Part shown: in pieces, positions 35,401 to 43,978 of the stretch
Numbering within the stretch: position 1 is the stretch's first letter
How the letters are laid out: each line of letters starts with the position of its first letter
Assembly: GCA_958295785.1 (NCBI GenBank)
Contig: OY282377.1
Location: 572,394 to 636,393 of the forward strand
Direction: 5' to 3'
Length of the DNA stretch: 64,000 bases
Source of the DNA: an uncultured Latescibacterota bacterium
GTDB lineage: Bacteria; Latescibacterota; UBA2968
Notes under the pieces: model-generated
The model's input: the letters and a program-made list of their open reading frames with translations, nothing else
Databases searched by the model: none
What the model was told of the DNA's origin: nothing
Program-made: the position numbers and the translations under genes

Positions 35401-38191
35401 TACGTTCAACTTGGTAAAGGTAGATGCAGAGGGGCCAGAAGTTACGATTGATGAGATGGCAAGCCAGGGGAAACTGACGTTGACGGCCAGTGGTTCTGGT
35501 ACGGCAACTGTCGAAGTGAAGGCAACGGATGGCGCGACCTCTGTTGCAGATACCATTCGGTTTATTCAGCCTTCCCTCATGCTCGTATCAGATGCTGAAG
35601 ATAAAACTGTGACAGTGATACTCAGTGATACTGAAGGCGAAATCACACAAGTCATGATTCCGCATAATGGTAGTGGTATGGTTATGGTTACAGCAAAGGG
35701 TTCTCTTCCTGCCGGTGCTATGGTTGCGTTTGCAGTGACGCCCGAAGATGCTGTTGAGCTGGCGCGGGATGGTGCTACGCTGACGCTTACCTCCAACAGT
35801 GAGGCTACTGTGACAGTGACGGCCAGTGCTGCTGAAGGCGAAATCACAGCCGAACCAATCACCGTTCAGTTTATTGAATATCAACCCAGACTTGAGTCGA
35901 GTGCAGATTCTGTCGTGATCCCATCTGATGGCAATGTTATGGTTATGGTTACAGCCGTGGATTTCCCTGCTGATGCTGAGATTACGTTCGATGTAGGGGT
36001 AGATGCAGACGGTTCGACGAAGGTTGAACATTCGCAGGAAGGTGCAGACCTGACTTTGACCGCTAGTGGTTCTGGTTCGGCTACTGTGATAGTGATGGCC
36101 AGTTCTGGTTCTGGTGAAGGTGAGATAACCGCATCTGCTACCATTCAGTTTGTACCGTCTACACCGCCTGGACCTCAACCTGCTCTGATGGCGGATGCAG
36201 ATGAATACGTGATTCCACCTAATGGCAATGTTATGGCGACGATTACAGCCATGAATTTCCCCGAAGGTGCTAAGATTGCGTTCAACTGGGCAAAGGTAGA
36301 GACAGATGGCCCGGAAGTTACGATTGATGAGATGGAAGAAGGTGCAGTCCTGACGTTGACGGCCAGTGGTTCTGGTACGGCAACTGTCGAAGTGATGGCA
36401 ACGGATGGCGCGACCTCTGTTGCAGATACCATTCGGTTTATTCAGCCTTCTCTCATGCTCGTATCAGATGCTGAAGATAAAACTGTGACAGTGATACTCA
36501 GTGATACTGAAGGCGAAATCACACAAGTCATGATTCCGCATAATGGTAGTGGTATGGTTATGGTTACAGCAGAGGGTTCTCTTCCTGCCGGTGCTGTGGT
36601 TGCGTTTGCAGTGACGCCCGAAGATGCTGTTGAGCTGGCGCGGGATGGTGCTACGCTGACGCTTACCTCCAACAGTGAGGCTACTGTGACAGTGACGGCC
36701 AGTGCTGCTGAAGGCGAAATCGTAGCCGAACCAATCACCGTTCAGTTTATTGAACCTCGACCTAGACTTGAGTCGTTGGTCGGTGACGCAGTCGTGATCC
36801 CGCTTAAAGGTAGTGCCGTGGCTATGGTTGCAGCCGTGGATTTCCCTGCTGATGCTGAGATTACGTTCAATGTAAATGTACAGGGAGATGCAGACGGTTC
36901 GACGAAGGTTGAACATTCGCAGGAAGGTGCAGACCTGACCTTGACCGCTAGTGGTTCTGGTTCGGCTACTGTGGTGGTGACCGCCAGTTCTGGTGAAGGC
37001 GAGATAACCGCATCTGCTACCATTCGGTTTGTTCAAGCAAGGCTTGTGTCGGATTCGGATTCGGATGCAAATGAATATGTGATCCCACCTGATGGCAGTG
37101 TTGTAGCTACGGTTACAGCAGAAGGTTTTCCTAATGGGATTACATATAGCTGGGTTCGGGTTGAGACAGATAGCCTGGTTACGATTGATGAGATGGAGGA
37201 AGATGCAGTCCTGACGTTGACCGCCAGTGGTTCCGGTGCAGTTACTGTGATGGTGAAGGGCACAGGAGGCGGCATAACTCGTGAAATCATGCTTCAGTTT
37301 ATTCAACCTCCACTTCCCGATCCTCCTGATCTCAGTGTTGATCGAGAGGTTTCGGATGAAATAGTCTCGCTTCCGCGTGGTGGTATTCCTGCAATTGTTA
37401 GGGTTACAGCAGAGAATTTCCCTGCCGATGCTGAGCTTACATTCGAGGTAGATATTGTGGGTGGTGTAGCTACGGTTGAACATTCTGACGATGGTTCTGT
37501 ACTTACTCTGGAAGTTACTGGTCCTGGTGCGGCGATTGTAAAAGTGATGGTCACTGATGGCACCACAACGGTTGAGAAAATCATTCAGTTTGACGAGCAG
37601 GTTGCCGTTGAATTGTCATCTTTTGTCGGCGAGGTGGTTGAAGAGCGCGTGGTGCTCAATTGGGTGACGGCTTCGCAGACCAATAACGCGGGGTTCCGCG
37701 TGCTTCGCAGCACAGATCGGGAAAACTACGAGGTGGTCAGTGACTTGATCGCCGGAGCGGGTACGACCGATCAGTTGATGGATTACACGTTTGAAGATGC
37801 CAGTCTTCCTGCGGTTGAGCGCGTTTATTACGTGCTCGAGCAGATTGACATCGATGGCACGGTGCATCGTTCCAATCCCGTCGAGGTGATGTTGGGTGCG
37901 CGTTTCTTGTTGCCCACGGAATTTTCCTCGTTTGTTTATCCCAATCCGTTTAACCCGAGCACGACCATTTCCTACGATCTGCCTTCTGATGCCGATGTTT
38001 CTATCGTCATTTACGATGCGATTGGTCAGGAAATTCGTCAACTCGTTAGTGAGTATCGCGCAGCGGGTCGTTATAGCGTCCGGTGGGATGCCACAGACCA
38101 TCGGGGCCGCAGCGTTGGTAGCGGCGTTTATATCGCCAAAATCAAGGCGGGTCAGCACACGGCCCTTCAAAAGATGTTGCTTTTGAAGTAA
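32459..38191 (+). CDS. Giant repeat-rich secreted protein with C-terminal sorting domain
   Basis: 1910 aa. The ATG at 32459 is seven bases after AAGGAG; a GTG at 32453 is too close. The signal peptide is MFLKNGLLLIIALALLAFVG, cleaved near QASA. Two cohesin-like beta-sandwiches (28-167 and 178-314) are followed by fifteen Ig-like repeats of about 95 residues. Each repeat shows a pattern of VIPPDG, VTA..FPADAEI.F, LTLTASGSGSATV and F.QP. An FN3-like domain (VELSSFVGEVVEERVVLNWV) and a FlgD-type sorting domain (YPNPFNPSTTISYDLP, MLLLK end) close it. It is probably a cell-surface adhesin or fibre. No catalytic motif is seen. Confidence 0.85.
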   Translation: MFLKNGLLLIIALALLAFVGQASAGPNANAVLSLDIDASDNKMDDGNTSSTVAGAGTDVVVEVFISGLAGPIGGGVLSFNTDLLTVKSVALGAGFLLGNTATTASIGILPPADLTNGHLATVTFTTASDVTGMEFQVGASVSNLAAASGGTDMLTAAMPLTFNAMPPTTTPPVMMGQALDLDIGNPMWNDGNTSGSAQPGDEVSVEVFTGMAGPISGAQITFSQAIQSMAPADGMSLLGEQDFSTGKVNLIARVNGGGIISTTLNDDGYLGTFKFALANVPATVRVTEFIVVSPSGISDTLDVANLQVMFTQVSLTKGETTYQPGSGMVDVTAMGFAADADISFGVMPEGAAILSEPERGVRTVTVTGAGTVNVTVTASVGDLSTSLPLTFEIPPPVLTYTKPNPDKIPRGGSSMVTVTAMGFAADADIRFNVMPEDAPVTKSEDGATATLTATDATTVTVTATDGTTTSDPVSIEFQRAPYLMPSETLALVYEDSSTTVTVTAMHFPAVMFVPSIKNSEGEVTITQEGNVYTLTSNGQATVMVTATDATNPDISDTIEITFRNAPKLMADANMVLVHRDSSVNTAMATVTATGFPADAEIEFNVMPEGAVTKSEDGATATLTATDATTVTVTATDGEVTTSPVSIEFRLDPYLEVDKVSPVVIPPGDSAVVKVTALDYPDGAEIDFEVVDADVRNTANVKQADAGNVLTLTVSGSGSARVIAIATDGTKTKTATIQFIQPPELTVSGTLSDSLITIPLVDGEAGSVEGSVTASNFPADAALEFSAEIQTEDAAKVDTTSSGADLTLTASGSGSATVMVSVSSGKYEHLTADPITLRFIHPRLVADEDSLIILPDSTAVATITAKDFPAEDEVKFDLRKEADESVTVEQAISDRKVVLTAQGSGSATVVVTASSGEGENRITAAPDTIRFDQPAPIDPPDPPDPPGPQPALMADADEYVIPPDGDVMATITAINFPKDAKITFNLVKVDAEGPEVTIDEMASQGKLTLTASGSGTATVEVKATDGATSVADTIRFIQPSLMLVSDAEDKTVTVILSDTEGEITQVMIPHNGSGMVMVTAKGSLPAGAMVAFAVTPEDAVELARDGATLTLTSNSEATVTVTASAAEGEITAEPITVQFIEYQPRLESSADSVVIPSDGNVMVMVTAVDFPADAEITFDVGVDADGSTKVEHSQEGADLTLTASGSGSATVIVMASSGSGEGEITASATIQFVPSTPPGPQPALMADADEYVIPPNGNVMATITAMNFPEGAKIAFNWAKVETDGPEVTIDEMEEGAVLTLTASGSGTATVEVMATDGATSVADTIRFIQPSLMLVSDAEDKTVTVILSDTEGEITQVMIPHNGSGMVMVTAEGSLPAGAVVAFAVTPEDAVELARDGATLTLTSNSEATVTVTASAAEGEIVAEPITVQFIEPRPRLESLVGDAVVIPLKGSAVAMVAAVDFPADAEITFNVNVQGDADGSTKVEHSQEGADLTLTASGSGSATVVVTASSGEGEITASATIRFVQARLVSDSDSDANEYVIPPDGSVVATVTAEGFPNGITYSWVRVETDSLVTIDEMEEDAVLTLTASGSGAVTVMVKGTGGGITREIMLQFIQPPLPDPPDLSVDREVSDEIVSLPRGGIPAIVRVTAENFPADAELTFEVDIVGGVATVEHSDDGSVLTLEVTGPGAAIVKVMVTDGTTTVEKIIQFDEQVAVELSSFVGEVVEERVVLNWVTASQTNNAGFRVLRSTDRENYEVVSDLIAGAGTTDQLMDYTFEDASLPAVERVYYVLEQIDIDGTVHRSNPVEVMLGARFLLPTEFSSFVYPNPFNPSTTISYDLPSDADVSIVIYDAIGQEIRQLVSEYRAAGRYSVRWDATDHRGRSVGSGVYIAKIKAGQHTALQKMLLLK
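35291..37042 (+). repeat. In-frame 876-bp tandem duplication inside the giant repeat protein
   Basis: Units 35291-36166 and 36167 to about 37042 are nearly identical and each encodes three Ig-like repeats (292 residues). Some internal stretches, for example around 35570-35690 and 36446-36566, are identical or almost so. Confidence 0.9.
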
Positions 38192-38210
38192 GTTGCTTTT
38201 AGGCGATTCA

Positions 38211-38248
38211 AAAAGGCCATTGGACTTATTGTCCAGTGGCCTTTTTTT
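38211..38248 (+). terminator. Rho-independent terminator after the giant repeat protein
   Basis: The stem AAAAGGCCATTGGAC/GTCCAGTGGCCTTTT with a five-base loop is followed by a T tract. Confidence 0.9.
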
Positions 38249-38249
38249 G

Positions 38250-38278
38250 TTGCGATATTGCAAAGGTGAAACTATATT
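38250..38278 (+). promoter_or_regulatory. Sigma-70-type promoter of the oxidoreductase gene
   Basis: TTGCGA (38250-38255), a 17-bp spacer and TATATT (38273-38278), directly after the terminator. Its transcript would have a leader of about 100 nt. Confidence 0.5.
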
Positions 38279-38384
38279 CGGGCGCGTTTTAGGCATACAA
38301 TGAGCGGAGCGAATAACGGGGCCGGGGGGATGGTCAAAAAAATTAAAACAGCTTCTGCGGTTTTCCTTTTGAAAGGAGATGGCG

Positions 38385-39407
38385 ATGGAGAAGAAAGTGC
38401 GAATGGGGTTGATTGGGTGTGGTGGCAATATGAGCGGTCATATTCGGCGATTGATGGCGATGCAAGATGTGGAAATTGTGGCACTGGCCGATCCGAGTGA
38501 GGCGAGTTTTGCGCGGTTGTTCGAGCGGGTGCCCCAAGCCGAGCAGTTGCCGAGGTTTGCAGATCACAAGGAGATGCTCGCCAATGTGGAGATGGATGCG
38601 ACCGAGATTTCGACGCCCCACACCTTGCACTTTGAACAGATTATGGACAGCTTGGGCAAGGGCCTGCATGTGTTGACGGAGAAGCCGATGGTTTGCACGG
38701 TGGATCACGCGCGCCAGGTGATGGATAGGGCAGATGAGGTCGACCGCATTTTGATGGTGTCTTATCAGCGGCATTTTGCACCCACCTTTCGGTTTATTCG
38801 CAACCAGATTCGGGCCGGCGAACTCGGCGAGGTTCAGTTTATACAGGCGATGCAAGATCAGCATTGGTATGAAAATCAGCAGGGCAAATGGCGGCAGGTT
38901 CACGCGCTGTCGGGCGGTGGGCAACTCAATGATTCGGGCAGCCATTTGTTGGATATCGTGCTGTGGATGGTGGATCAGGAACCCGAGCGCGTGTCGGCAT
39001 TTATGGAGAATTTGGATACGGAGGTGGATGTCAATTCCGCGCTGTCGATCCGGTTTGTCAATGGCGCGTTGGCGAATTTTTCGATTGTGGGCACGGGCCC
39101 TGGCCCGGGGATGTGGGAAGATATTACGATTTGGGGCAGCAAGGGCGCGATTTATTCCCGCAATGGCAAGGTGACGTGCAAATACGGCGGCAAAGCCCCT
39201 GTCGAGGTCGATGCCGATGGTTTGCCGTCTCGGTTTGTCAGTCCCGATCAAAATTTTGTGGATGCGATTTTGGGGCGCGATGAAGTTCAGGTGCCTCCCG
39301 TGTGCGGTTTGCGCGTGATTCAGTTGACAGAGGCAGCTTGGGAATCCGCAGCAAAAGGCGGGCGTCCGGTGCGCGTGAAGCGCGTGAGACGGCGGCGCAA
39401 CAGGTGA
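38385..39407 (+). CDS. Gfo/Idh/MocA-family NAD(P)-dependent oxidoreductase
   Basis: About 340 aa. The ATG at 38385 lies six bases after AAAGGAG; an ATG at 38379 touches the site. The Rossmann N-domain opens RMGLIGCGGNMSGHIRRLMA, with VALADPSEASF after strand 2. The conserved EKP motif is LTEKPMVCTVDHARQ, and the C-terminal domain has SGGGQLNDSGSHLLDIVLWM. Family members oxidise or isomerise sugars, inositols and their derivatives; the substrate here is unknown. It fits the sugar-scavenging theme of sulfatases and enolase-superfamily enzymes in the window. Confidence 0.92.
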   Translation: MEKKVRMGLIGCGGNMSGHIRRLMAMQDVEIVALADPSEASFARLFERVPQAEQLPRFADHKEMLANVEMDATEISTPHTLHFEQIMDSLGKGLHVLTEKPMVCTVDHARQVMDRADEVDRILMVSYQRHFAPTFRFIRNQIRAGELGEVQFIQAMQDQHWYENQQGKWRQVHALSGGGQLNDSGSHLLDIVLWMVDQEPERVSAFMENLDTEVDVNSALSIRFVNGALANFSIVGTGPGPGMWEDITIWGSKGAIYSRNGKVTCKYGGKAPVEVDADGLPSRFVSPDQNFVDAILGRDEVQVPPVCGLRVIQLTEAAWESAAKGGRPVRVKRVRRRRNR

Positions 39408-39449
39408 GCGGGCAGTTGACGCGCGTCGCAAAGAATTGGAGGTGGCGAT

Positions 39450-40391
39450 ATGAGGGCGTACATTGTATTTGTCGCGTGTTTTTTTTCTGTGAATCTCTTG
39501 GCTATTTCGCATGTTCAGGCACAACCCGTGGCTTTGAAACTCGACCATCCAGAGGGGCGCAAGACCCGATACAAGCACAAATTCCGCGTGGAGTATTTCA
39601 GCAATTTGGCCGAACAGATCGTGATGCAAAGCGGGTCTATGCGCGTGATCATAGACAATGAGTGGCGCAGCCACGAAGAGGGGGTTGTTCCCGAAGCCGC
39701 GCCCGGGAAAGAACTCCCCGAAGGGGTTATGGGCGTTCGCGCACAAATTAAAAAGGGCGCCAGTGCAGCGATTTTTCTGGGCGAAAAGCAAACGTATGAG
39801 CAGTATCCCTTTACATTTGACCTGTTCAATGACAAATTTTTTGTCTGGCAGGTGACGCCCGAAGGCAAAGTTCAAAATTTTGAGCCTGAGTTTCCCGCGT
39901 TTCGCGTGGAGCGGCAAGATTTGATCACGGATTTTTTTCAAGGGGCGATGCCCGCAGTTTCTTTGATTTTGCCCGATAACCCGGTTGATAAAGGCGATAC
40001 TTGGACGGGCGAACGCGAATTTTGGCGTCCATTTGCAAGTATGGATATGCTGGGGCGGGATTCGCAAATTAAGTTCAAGAGCACTTACGAAGTGAAAAGC
40101 ATCAAAAAGAAGAAGGACTATGTGGAAGTGACCGTTGAGGAAGTCAGCGAGGTGGCGTACACGGGGTGGATCGATGTGAGTTTGGCTTCTCTGTATTATG
40201 ACGGCAAGGGCACCGGCGGCGGTTCGTGGGTGATCGATGCCACGCGCGGGTTGGTGTTGCAACACAAGATGCATATCGACATCAATAAGCCCATCGTGAT
40301 TAAAGCCGGGCACAAAGACCCCATTGCCAGTATTGTTGCAGAAGTGAAAGTCGATTTGGAACGCAAGTTGGAAAAACTGGAAAAGGAGTAA
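39450..40391 (+). CDS. Secreted protein of unknown function
   Basis: 313 aa with a clear signal peptide (MRAYIVFVACFFSVNLLAIS, cleaved near VQAQ) and a GGAGG site before the ATG. The mature part is rich in beta strand, with ILPDNPVDKGDTWTGEREFW and later GGSWVIDATRGLVLQHKMHI. This is the shape of DUF6263-like periplasmic proteins that measure stability under detergent-like assays in no known way. It has no catalytic motif. It ends just before the proteasome promoter and is therefore not in that operon. Confidence 0.65.
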   Translation: MRAYIVFVACFFSVNLLAISHVQAQPVALKLDHPEGRKTRYKHKFRVEYFSNLAEQIVMQSGSMRVIIDNEWRSHEEGVVPEAAPGKELPEGVMGVRAQIKKGASAAIFLGEKQTYEQYPFTFDLFNDKFFVWQVTPEGKVQNFEPEFPAFRVERQDLITDFFQGAMPAVSLILPDNPVDKGDTWTGEREFWRPFASMDMLGRDSQIKFKSTYEVKSIKKKKDYVEVTVEEVSEVAYTGWIDVSLASLYYDGKGTGGGSWVIDATRGLVLQHKMHIDINKPIVIKAGHKDPIASIVAEVKVDLERKLEKLEKE

Positions 40392-40400
40392 GCGCACGGC

Positions 40401-40429
40401 TTGACATCGGTTTTGAGATGTGCTAAACT
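40401..40429 (+). promoter_or_regulatory. Sigma-70 promoter of the proteasome operon
   Basis: TTGACA (40401-40406), a 17-bp spacer and TAAACT (40424-40429). Predicted start near 40436, about 55 bases before the GTG start of the ATPase gene. Confidence 0.75.
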
Positions 40430-40490
40430 GTGGAGAAATTTTTGGGATGAGCTATATCCTGCAAATCCCGATCCCGGAAGGAAGGTGCCC

Positions 40491-42200
40491 GTGATTAACA
40501 CCAATGATTCTGATCGCCCGAGGAAATCGCCCGAAGATTTTCTTCAGGACTATGTGGATATGCAGCACACGTTTCAGTCCCTGTCGATTATCGATCAAAT
40601 TTTGATGACGATGGATGAAAGAGATCGGCGGCAGCCCTTGTTGTACCAACTTCGGCGACAACTCCAGGAAGATGAGATCACGTTTGAAGAAGCCAGGCGC
40701 ACCATTGTCGAGTTGGAAGGCGCGCTGGAAAAAGTGACGGCGCCTGCCAATCGGGTGGGCACGCTGTTGTCGCCAGCGGAGAATGGCGTTGCCTATATTA
40801 CAGTGGGTGGGTCAGAGTATTATGCCAATGTGGATGCGCGGTTGGATGAACGCGATTTGAAGGTGGGCACGCGGGTGCTGGTCAATGAGGCATTTGCCGT
40901 GGTGGGAGAGATGGGCGAGTCCCCCTCGGGAACCGTGGGCAAACTCGCCCATGTGCTCGACGATGGGCGGTTGCTGGTGGGGCAAGACCACGGTTCGCAG
41001 TCGCATGTGCTCTTGCGCGGTGCTAAGTTGGAGACCGAATCTTTGAAGGCCGGGGAGGAGGTTCGCATCGATCCCCATTTTCGCGTGGCACTGGAAAAGA
41101 TGGGGCATTCTGAAGTCGAGGATTTTTATTTGGAGGAAGTTCCCGAACTGCCGTGGGAAAAAATTGGCGGGCACAAAGATGCGATTCAGGCTATTAAAGA
41201 TACCATTGAGATGCCGGTGTTGCACCCCGAGTTGTTCGAGCGATTTCAGTACAGCACGCCCAAGGGGTTTTTGCTGTATGGCCCGCCGGGGTGCGGCAAG
41301 ACCCTGATTGGCAAAGCCACGGCCTACAATCTCGAGAAACAGGTGCGGGAAGACGGGTTGAATCTCAAGGCGTGTTTTATGCACATTAAGGGGCCCGAGA
41401 TTTTGAACATGTGGTTGGGGGAATCCGAACGCAAGGTGCGCGAGATTTTCTCTCAAGCGCGTGAAAAGCGGCGCGAGGGGTTTTTGCCGGTGGTGTTTAT
41501 CGACGAGGCCGAGTCCGTGTTGGGCACGCGGCGGGCGATTCGGTCGCACAATATTTCCAATACGATTGTGCCCATGTTCTGCTCTGAGATGGATGGGATT
41601 GAGTCGTTGCAAGATGTGGTGATTATTTTGACCTCCAATCGCCCGGATTTGATCGATCCGGCGATTTTGCGCCCGGGTCGGATCGACCGCAAGATCAAGG
41701 TGAATCGGCCGAGCGAGGATGCCTCCGGCGAGATTTTGGGCATTTATTTGACGCCTGATTTGCCAATCGCCGAGGCGGAGTTGGACGCGCATAATGGCGA
41801 TGCAAAAGCCGCGGTTGACGATCTCGTGGCGCGTACCATCGCCGAGATATTTGCCAAGCGCGATGATACGCGCTTTTTGGAGGTTACGCTTAGGAGTGGT
41901 CGAAAGGATGTGTTGAGCCGCGGGGATTTGTGTAGCGGTGCCATTCTCGAGTCGATTGTGAAGCGCGCCAAAGAGATTGCCATTAAGCGGTCGATTGCCG
42001 TAGGCGCGGAAAAGGGGATTGGTTTTGACGATATGCTCGCGGCGGTTGAGACCGAGTATGGGGAAAATGAAATTTTCCCGCCGACGGATAATACAGAAGA
42101 CTGGTTGAAGTTGCTCGATTACGATCCCGAAAACGTGGTGCGCGCCGTGCCCATTCGCCCGAGGCGATCACAACGCATTCATAGACAGAACGTGATTTGA
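40491..42200 (+). CDS. mpa: Proteasome-associated AAA ATPase (Mpa/ARC)
   Basis: 569 aa from the GTG at 40491 behind GGAAGG; the longer frame from 40401 would start inside the promoter. An N-terminal coiled coil (about 20-90) that binds Pup in the family is followed by OB folds (NRVGTLLSPAENGVAYITVG and onward). The AAA domain has Walker A LYGPPGCGKTLIGKA, Walker B VVFIDEAES and arginine-finger region LRPGRIDRKIKV. It would unfold tagged proteins and feed the 20S core. The C-terminus is RIHRQNVI, not the actinobacterial GQYL that docks on the core. It is the first gene of the operon, 37 bases before dop. Confidence 0.94.
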   Translation: MINTNDSDRPRKSPEDFLQDYVDMQHTFQSLSIIDQILMTMDERDRRQPLLYQLRRQLQEDEITFEEARRTIVELEGALEKVTAPANRVGTLLSPAENGVAYITVGGSEYYANVDARLDERDLKVGTRVLVNEAFAVVGEMGESPSGTVGKLAHVLDDGRLLVGQDHGSQSHVLLRGAKLETESLKAGEEVRIDPHFRVALEKMGHSEVEDFYLEEVPELPWEKIGGHKDAIQAIKDTIEMPVLHPELFERFQYSTPKGFLLYGPPGCGKTLIGKATAYNLEKQVREDGLNLKACFMHIKGPEILNMWLGESERKVREIFSQAREKRREGFLPVVFIDEAESVLGTRRAIRSHNISNTIVPMFCSEMDGIESLQDVVIILTSNRPDLIDPAILRPGRIDRKIKVNRPSEDASGEILGIYLTPDLPIAEAELDAHNGDAKAAVDDLVARTIAEIFAKRDDTRFLEVTLRSGRKDVLSRGDLCSGAILESIVKRAKEIAIKRSIAVGAEKGIGFDDMLAAVETEYGENEIFPPTDNTEDWLKLLDYDPENVVRAVPIRPRRSQRIHRQNVI

Positions 42201-42237
42201 GAGTGGACTAATCACCGACCATGGACGACTGACGACT

Positions 42238-43791
42238 ATGAGACGTTTATTTGGACTGGAAACGGAATACGGCATTACGATTGACGGCGTTGATAAAGTC
42301 GATGTCGTCGAGGAATCGATGCAGTTGATTCGGTGCTATCAACGAGGCGATTTTGTTCCGTTGTGGGATTATCAACTGGAAAACCCCCGCAGGGATGAGC
42401 GGGGGTTTGAGGTCGAGAATTTGTTGAATGACGCCGATGAAAAGGTGCATGTGCAACGCGACCGCAAGCGCAAAATTCCGTTTGTGGAATTGAAGAGCGA
42501 TTTGATTATTTACAATGGCGCGCGGTTTTACAACGATCATACGCACCCAGAGTTTTCCACGGGGGAGTGCTTGGGGTTGTTTGAACTCGTCGCACAGGAC
42601 AAGGCGGGGGAGCGCGTCGTCGATATTTGCGCGCGCAGGCGCACGGAGATGCTGGACATGGGCACGGTGCGGATGTACAAAAACAATACGGATTTTGAAG
42701 GGCATAGCTACGGATGTCACGAAAATTATTTGATGGATCGCGCCGTGCCTTTCGAGCGGATCTTGGCGGGGTTGTTGCCCTTTTTTGCCACGCGGCAGAT
42801 CTATTGCGGTGCCGGCAAGGTGGGGGTTGAGCGGGAAGACAGAGCGCCGATTTATCAGTTGTCTCAGCGCGCGGAATTTTTTGAAGTGATCGCGAGTGTG
42901 GATACGATGCACAAGCGGCCCGTTGTCAATACGCGCGATGAACCGCACGCAGATGCCACGCGCTATCGCCGGTTGCATGTGATTGTGGGCGATGCCAATA
43001 TGTCGGAATATGTCACAGCGCTCAAGGTGGGGGCAACGGCTCTGGTCATCGATTTGATCGAGGCGGATTGTCTGCCCGATTACCGGCTCGAGAATCCGAT
43101 TGCGGCGATGAAGAATATCGCTCGCGATCAGACCCATGAGTGGTTGGTGGAAGTCGAGGGGGCGGGCAACCGCTTGGTGCCGGCGGTTGAGATTCAGGAT
43201 GCCTTTTTGACTTTGGCCCGCCGCGAGTTTGCCGGGCGCGACCAGGAGACGGATTGGGTGTTGTCGGCGTGGGATGATGTGCTGGAAAAATTGCGCCGCG
43301 ATCCGATGGATTTGGTGGGCACCTGCGATTGGGTGACGAAGAAATGGCTGATTGACCGGTTTTGCGACGAGGAAAATTTGGCGTGGGACAATCCCGACGA
43401 TTTGTTTTGGATGCAGAGTCAGGATTTGGAATACAGCAATGTGGATCGGGAGTCCGGGTTGTACTATTTGTTGGAGTCCCAAGGGTATATGGTGCGGTTG
43501 GTGGGGGATGATGAGATTGCAGCGGCGATGTCGGAACCCCCTTCGGGCACTCGGGCGTATTTTCGGGGGCGCAGTTTGGAAAAGTTCGGGGAACATGTGT
43601 CGTCGATCAACTGGGATCGCATCGTGTTCAAGAACAATGGCCGCCAGCACGCGGTGGATATGAAGTCCTTGGTGGATGCAGAGCGCGTGCGGCATTACAA
43701 TGACGTGTTGGATCAGGCAGAGACGTTGGACGCTTTTTTGCAGGCTTTGCACAAGGTGGAGCGTTCTCTTAAGGAGGCTGGAGATGGATAA
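42238..43791 (+). CDS. dop: Dop-type Pup/UBact deamidase-depupylase
   Basis: 517 aa of the Pup-ligase superfamily (glutamine synthetase-like fold). It starts MRRLFGLETEYGI with the metal-binding E-x-E. It has a long insertion at about 38-85, matching the Dop loop, then NGARFYNDHTHPEFSTGEC. The NDH-HPE arrangement resembles Dop (VDHAHPEYS) more than PafA. Other shared motifs are YGCHENYLM, TRQIYCGAGKVG, NTRDEPHAD and YRRLHVIVGDANMSEY. It should remove the tag from proteins. Assignment against PafA rests on these two local features. Confidence 0.85.
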   Translation: MRRLFGLETEYGITIDGVDKVDVVEESMQLIRCYQRGDFVPLWDYQLENPRRDERGFEVENLLNDADEKVHVQRDRKRKIPFVELKSDLIIYNGARFYNDHTHPEFSTGECLGLFELVAQDKAGERVVDICARRRTEMLDMGTVRMYKNNTDFEGHSYGCHENYLMDRAVPFERILAGLLPFFATRQIYCGAGKVGVEREDRAPIYQLSQRAEFFEVIASVDTMHKRPVVNTRDEPHADATRYRRLHVIVGDANMSEYVTALKVGATALVIDLIEADCLPDYRLENPIAAMKNIARDQTHEWLVEVEGAGNRLVPAVEIQDAFLTLARREFAGRDQETDWVLSAWDDVLEKLRRDPMDLVGTCDWVTKKWLIDRFCDEENLAWDNPDDLFWMQSQDLEYSNVDRESGLYYLLESQGYMVRLVGDDEIAAAMSEPPSGTRAYFRGRSLEKFGEHVSSINWDRIVFKNNGRQHAVDMKSLVDAERVRHYNDVLDQAETLDAFLQALHKVERSLKEAGDG

Positions 43792-43975
43792 GGGCTTGCA
43801 GTACGAGAGACGGACAAAACCCGTTGCGCCAGGTGGCCCCGGGCCGGGCGATGATGGCGATGGCGGCCCGGCGCGCCCAAAGGTGGAGCGGCCAGACACA
43901 CGCGATTTGATGCGGCGCATGCGGCGCGTGGATCCCAATCAGGCGCGGCGTTATCGCCAGCGAACAGGCGAGTAG
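43784..43975 (+). CDS. ubact: Ubiquitin-like protein tag UBact (Pup homologue)
   Basis: 63 aa from the ATG at 43784, six bases after AAGGAGG, overlapping the end of dop by eight bases. The protein is small, charged and probably disordered: MDKGLQYERRTKPVAP, a Gly/Pro/Asp-rich segment, then RDLMRRMRRVDPNQARRYRQ and the end RTGE. The C-terminal Arg-Thr-Gly-Glu is the signature of UBact, the Pup relative described in several Gram-negative and candidate phyla. The final Glu would be joined to substrate lysines by the PafA-type ligase. The order between dop and the proteasome beta gene confirms the call. Confidence 0.93.
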   Translation: MDKGLQYERRTKPVAPGGPGPGDDGDGGPARPKVERPDTRDLMRRMRRVDPNQARRYRQRTGE

Positions 43976-43978
43976 CCC

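Noticed and set aside
32783-38428. Many long minus-strand frames opposite the giant repeat protein
   Set aside because: They mirror the repetitive Thr/Val/Ala codons and show no motif or ribosome site.
40401-40490. Longer N-terminus for the proteasome ATPase
   Set aside because: The added codons coincide with the -35 and -10 boxes, and a GTG with GGAAGG follows at 40491.
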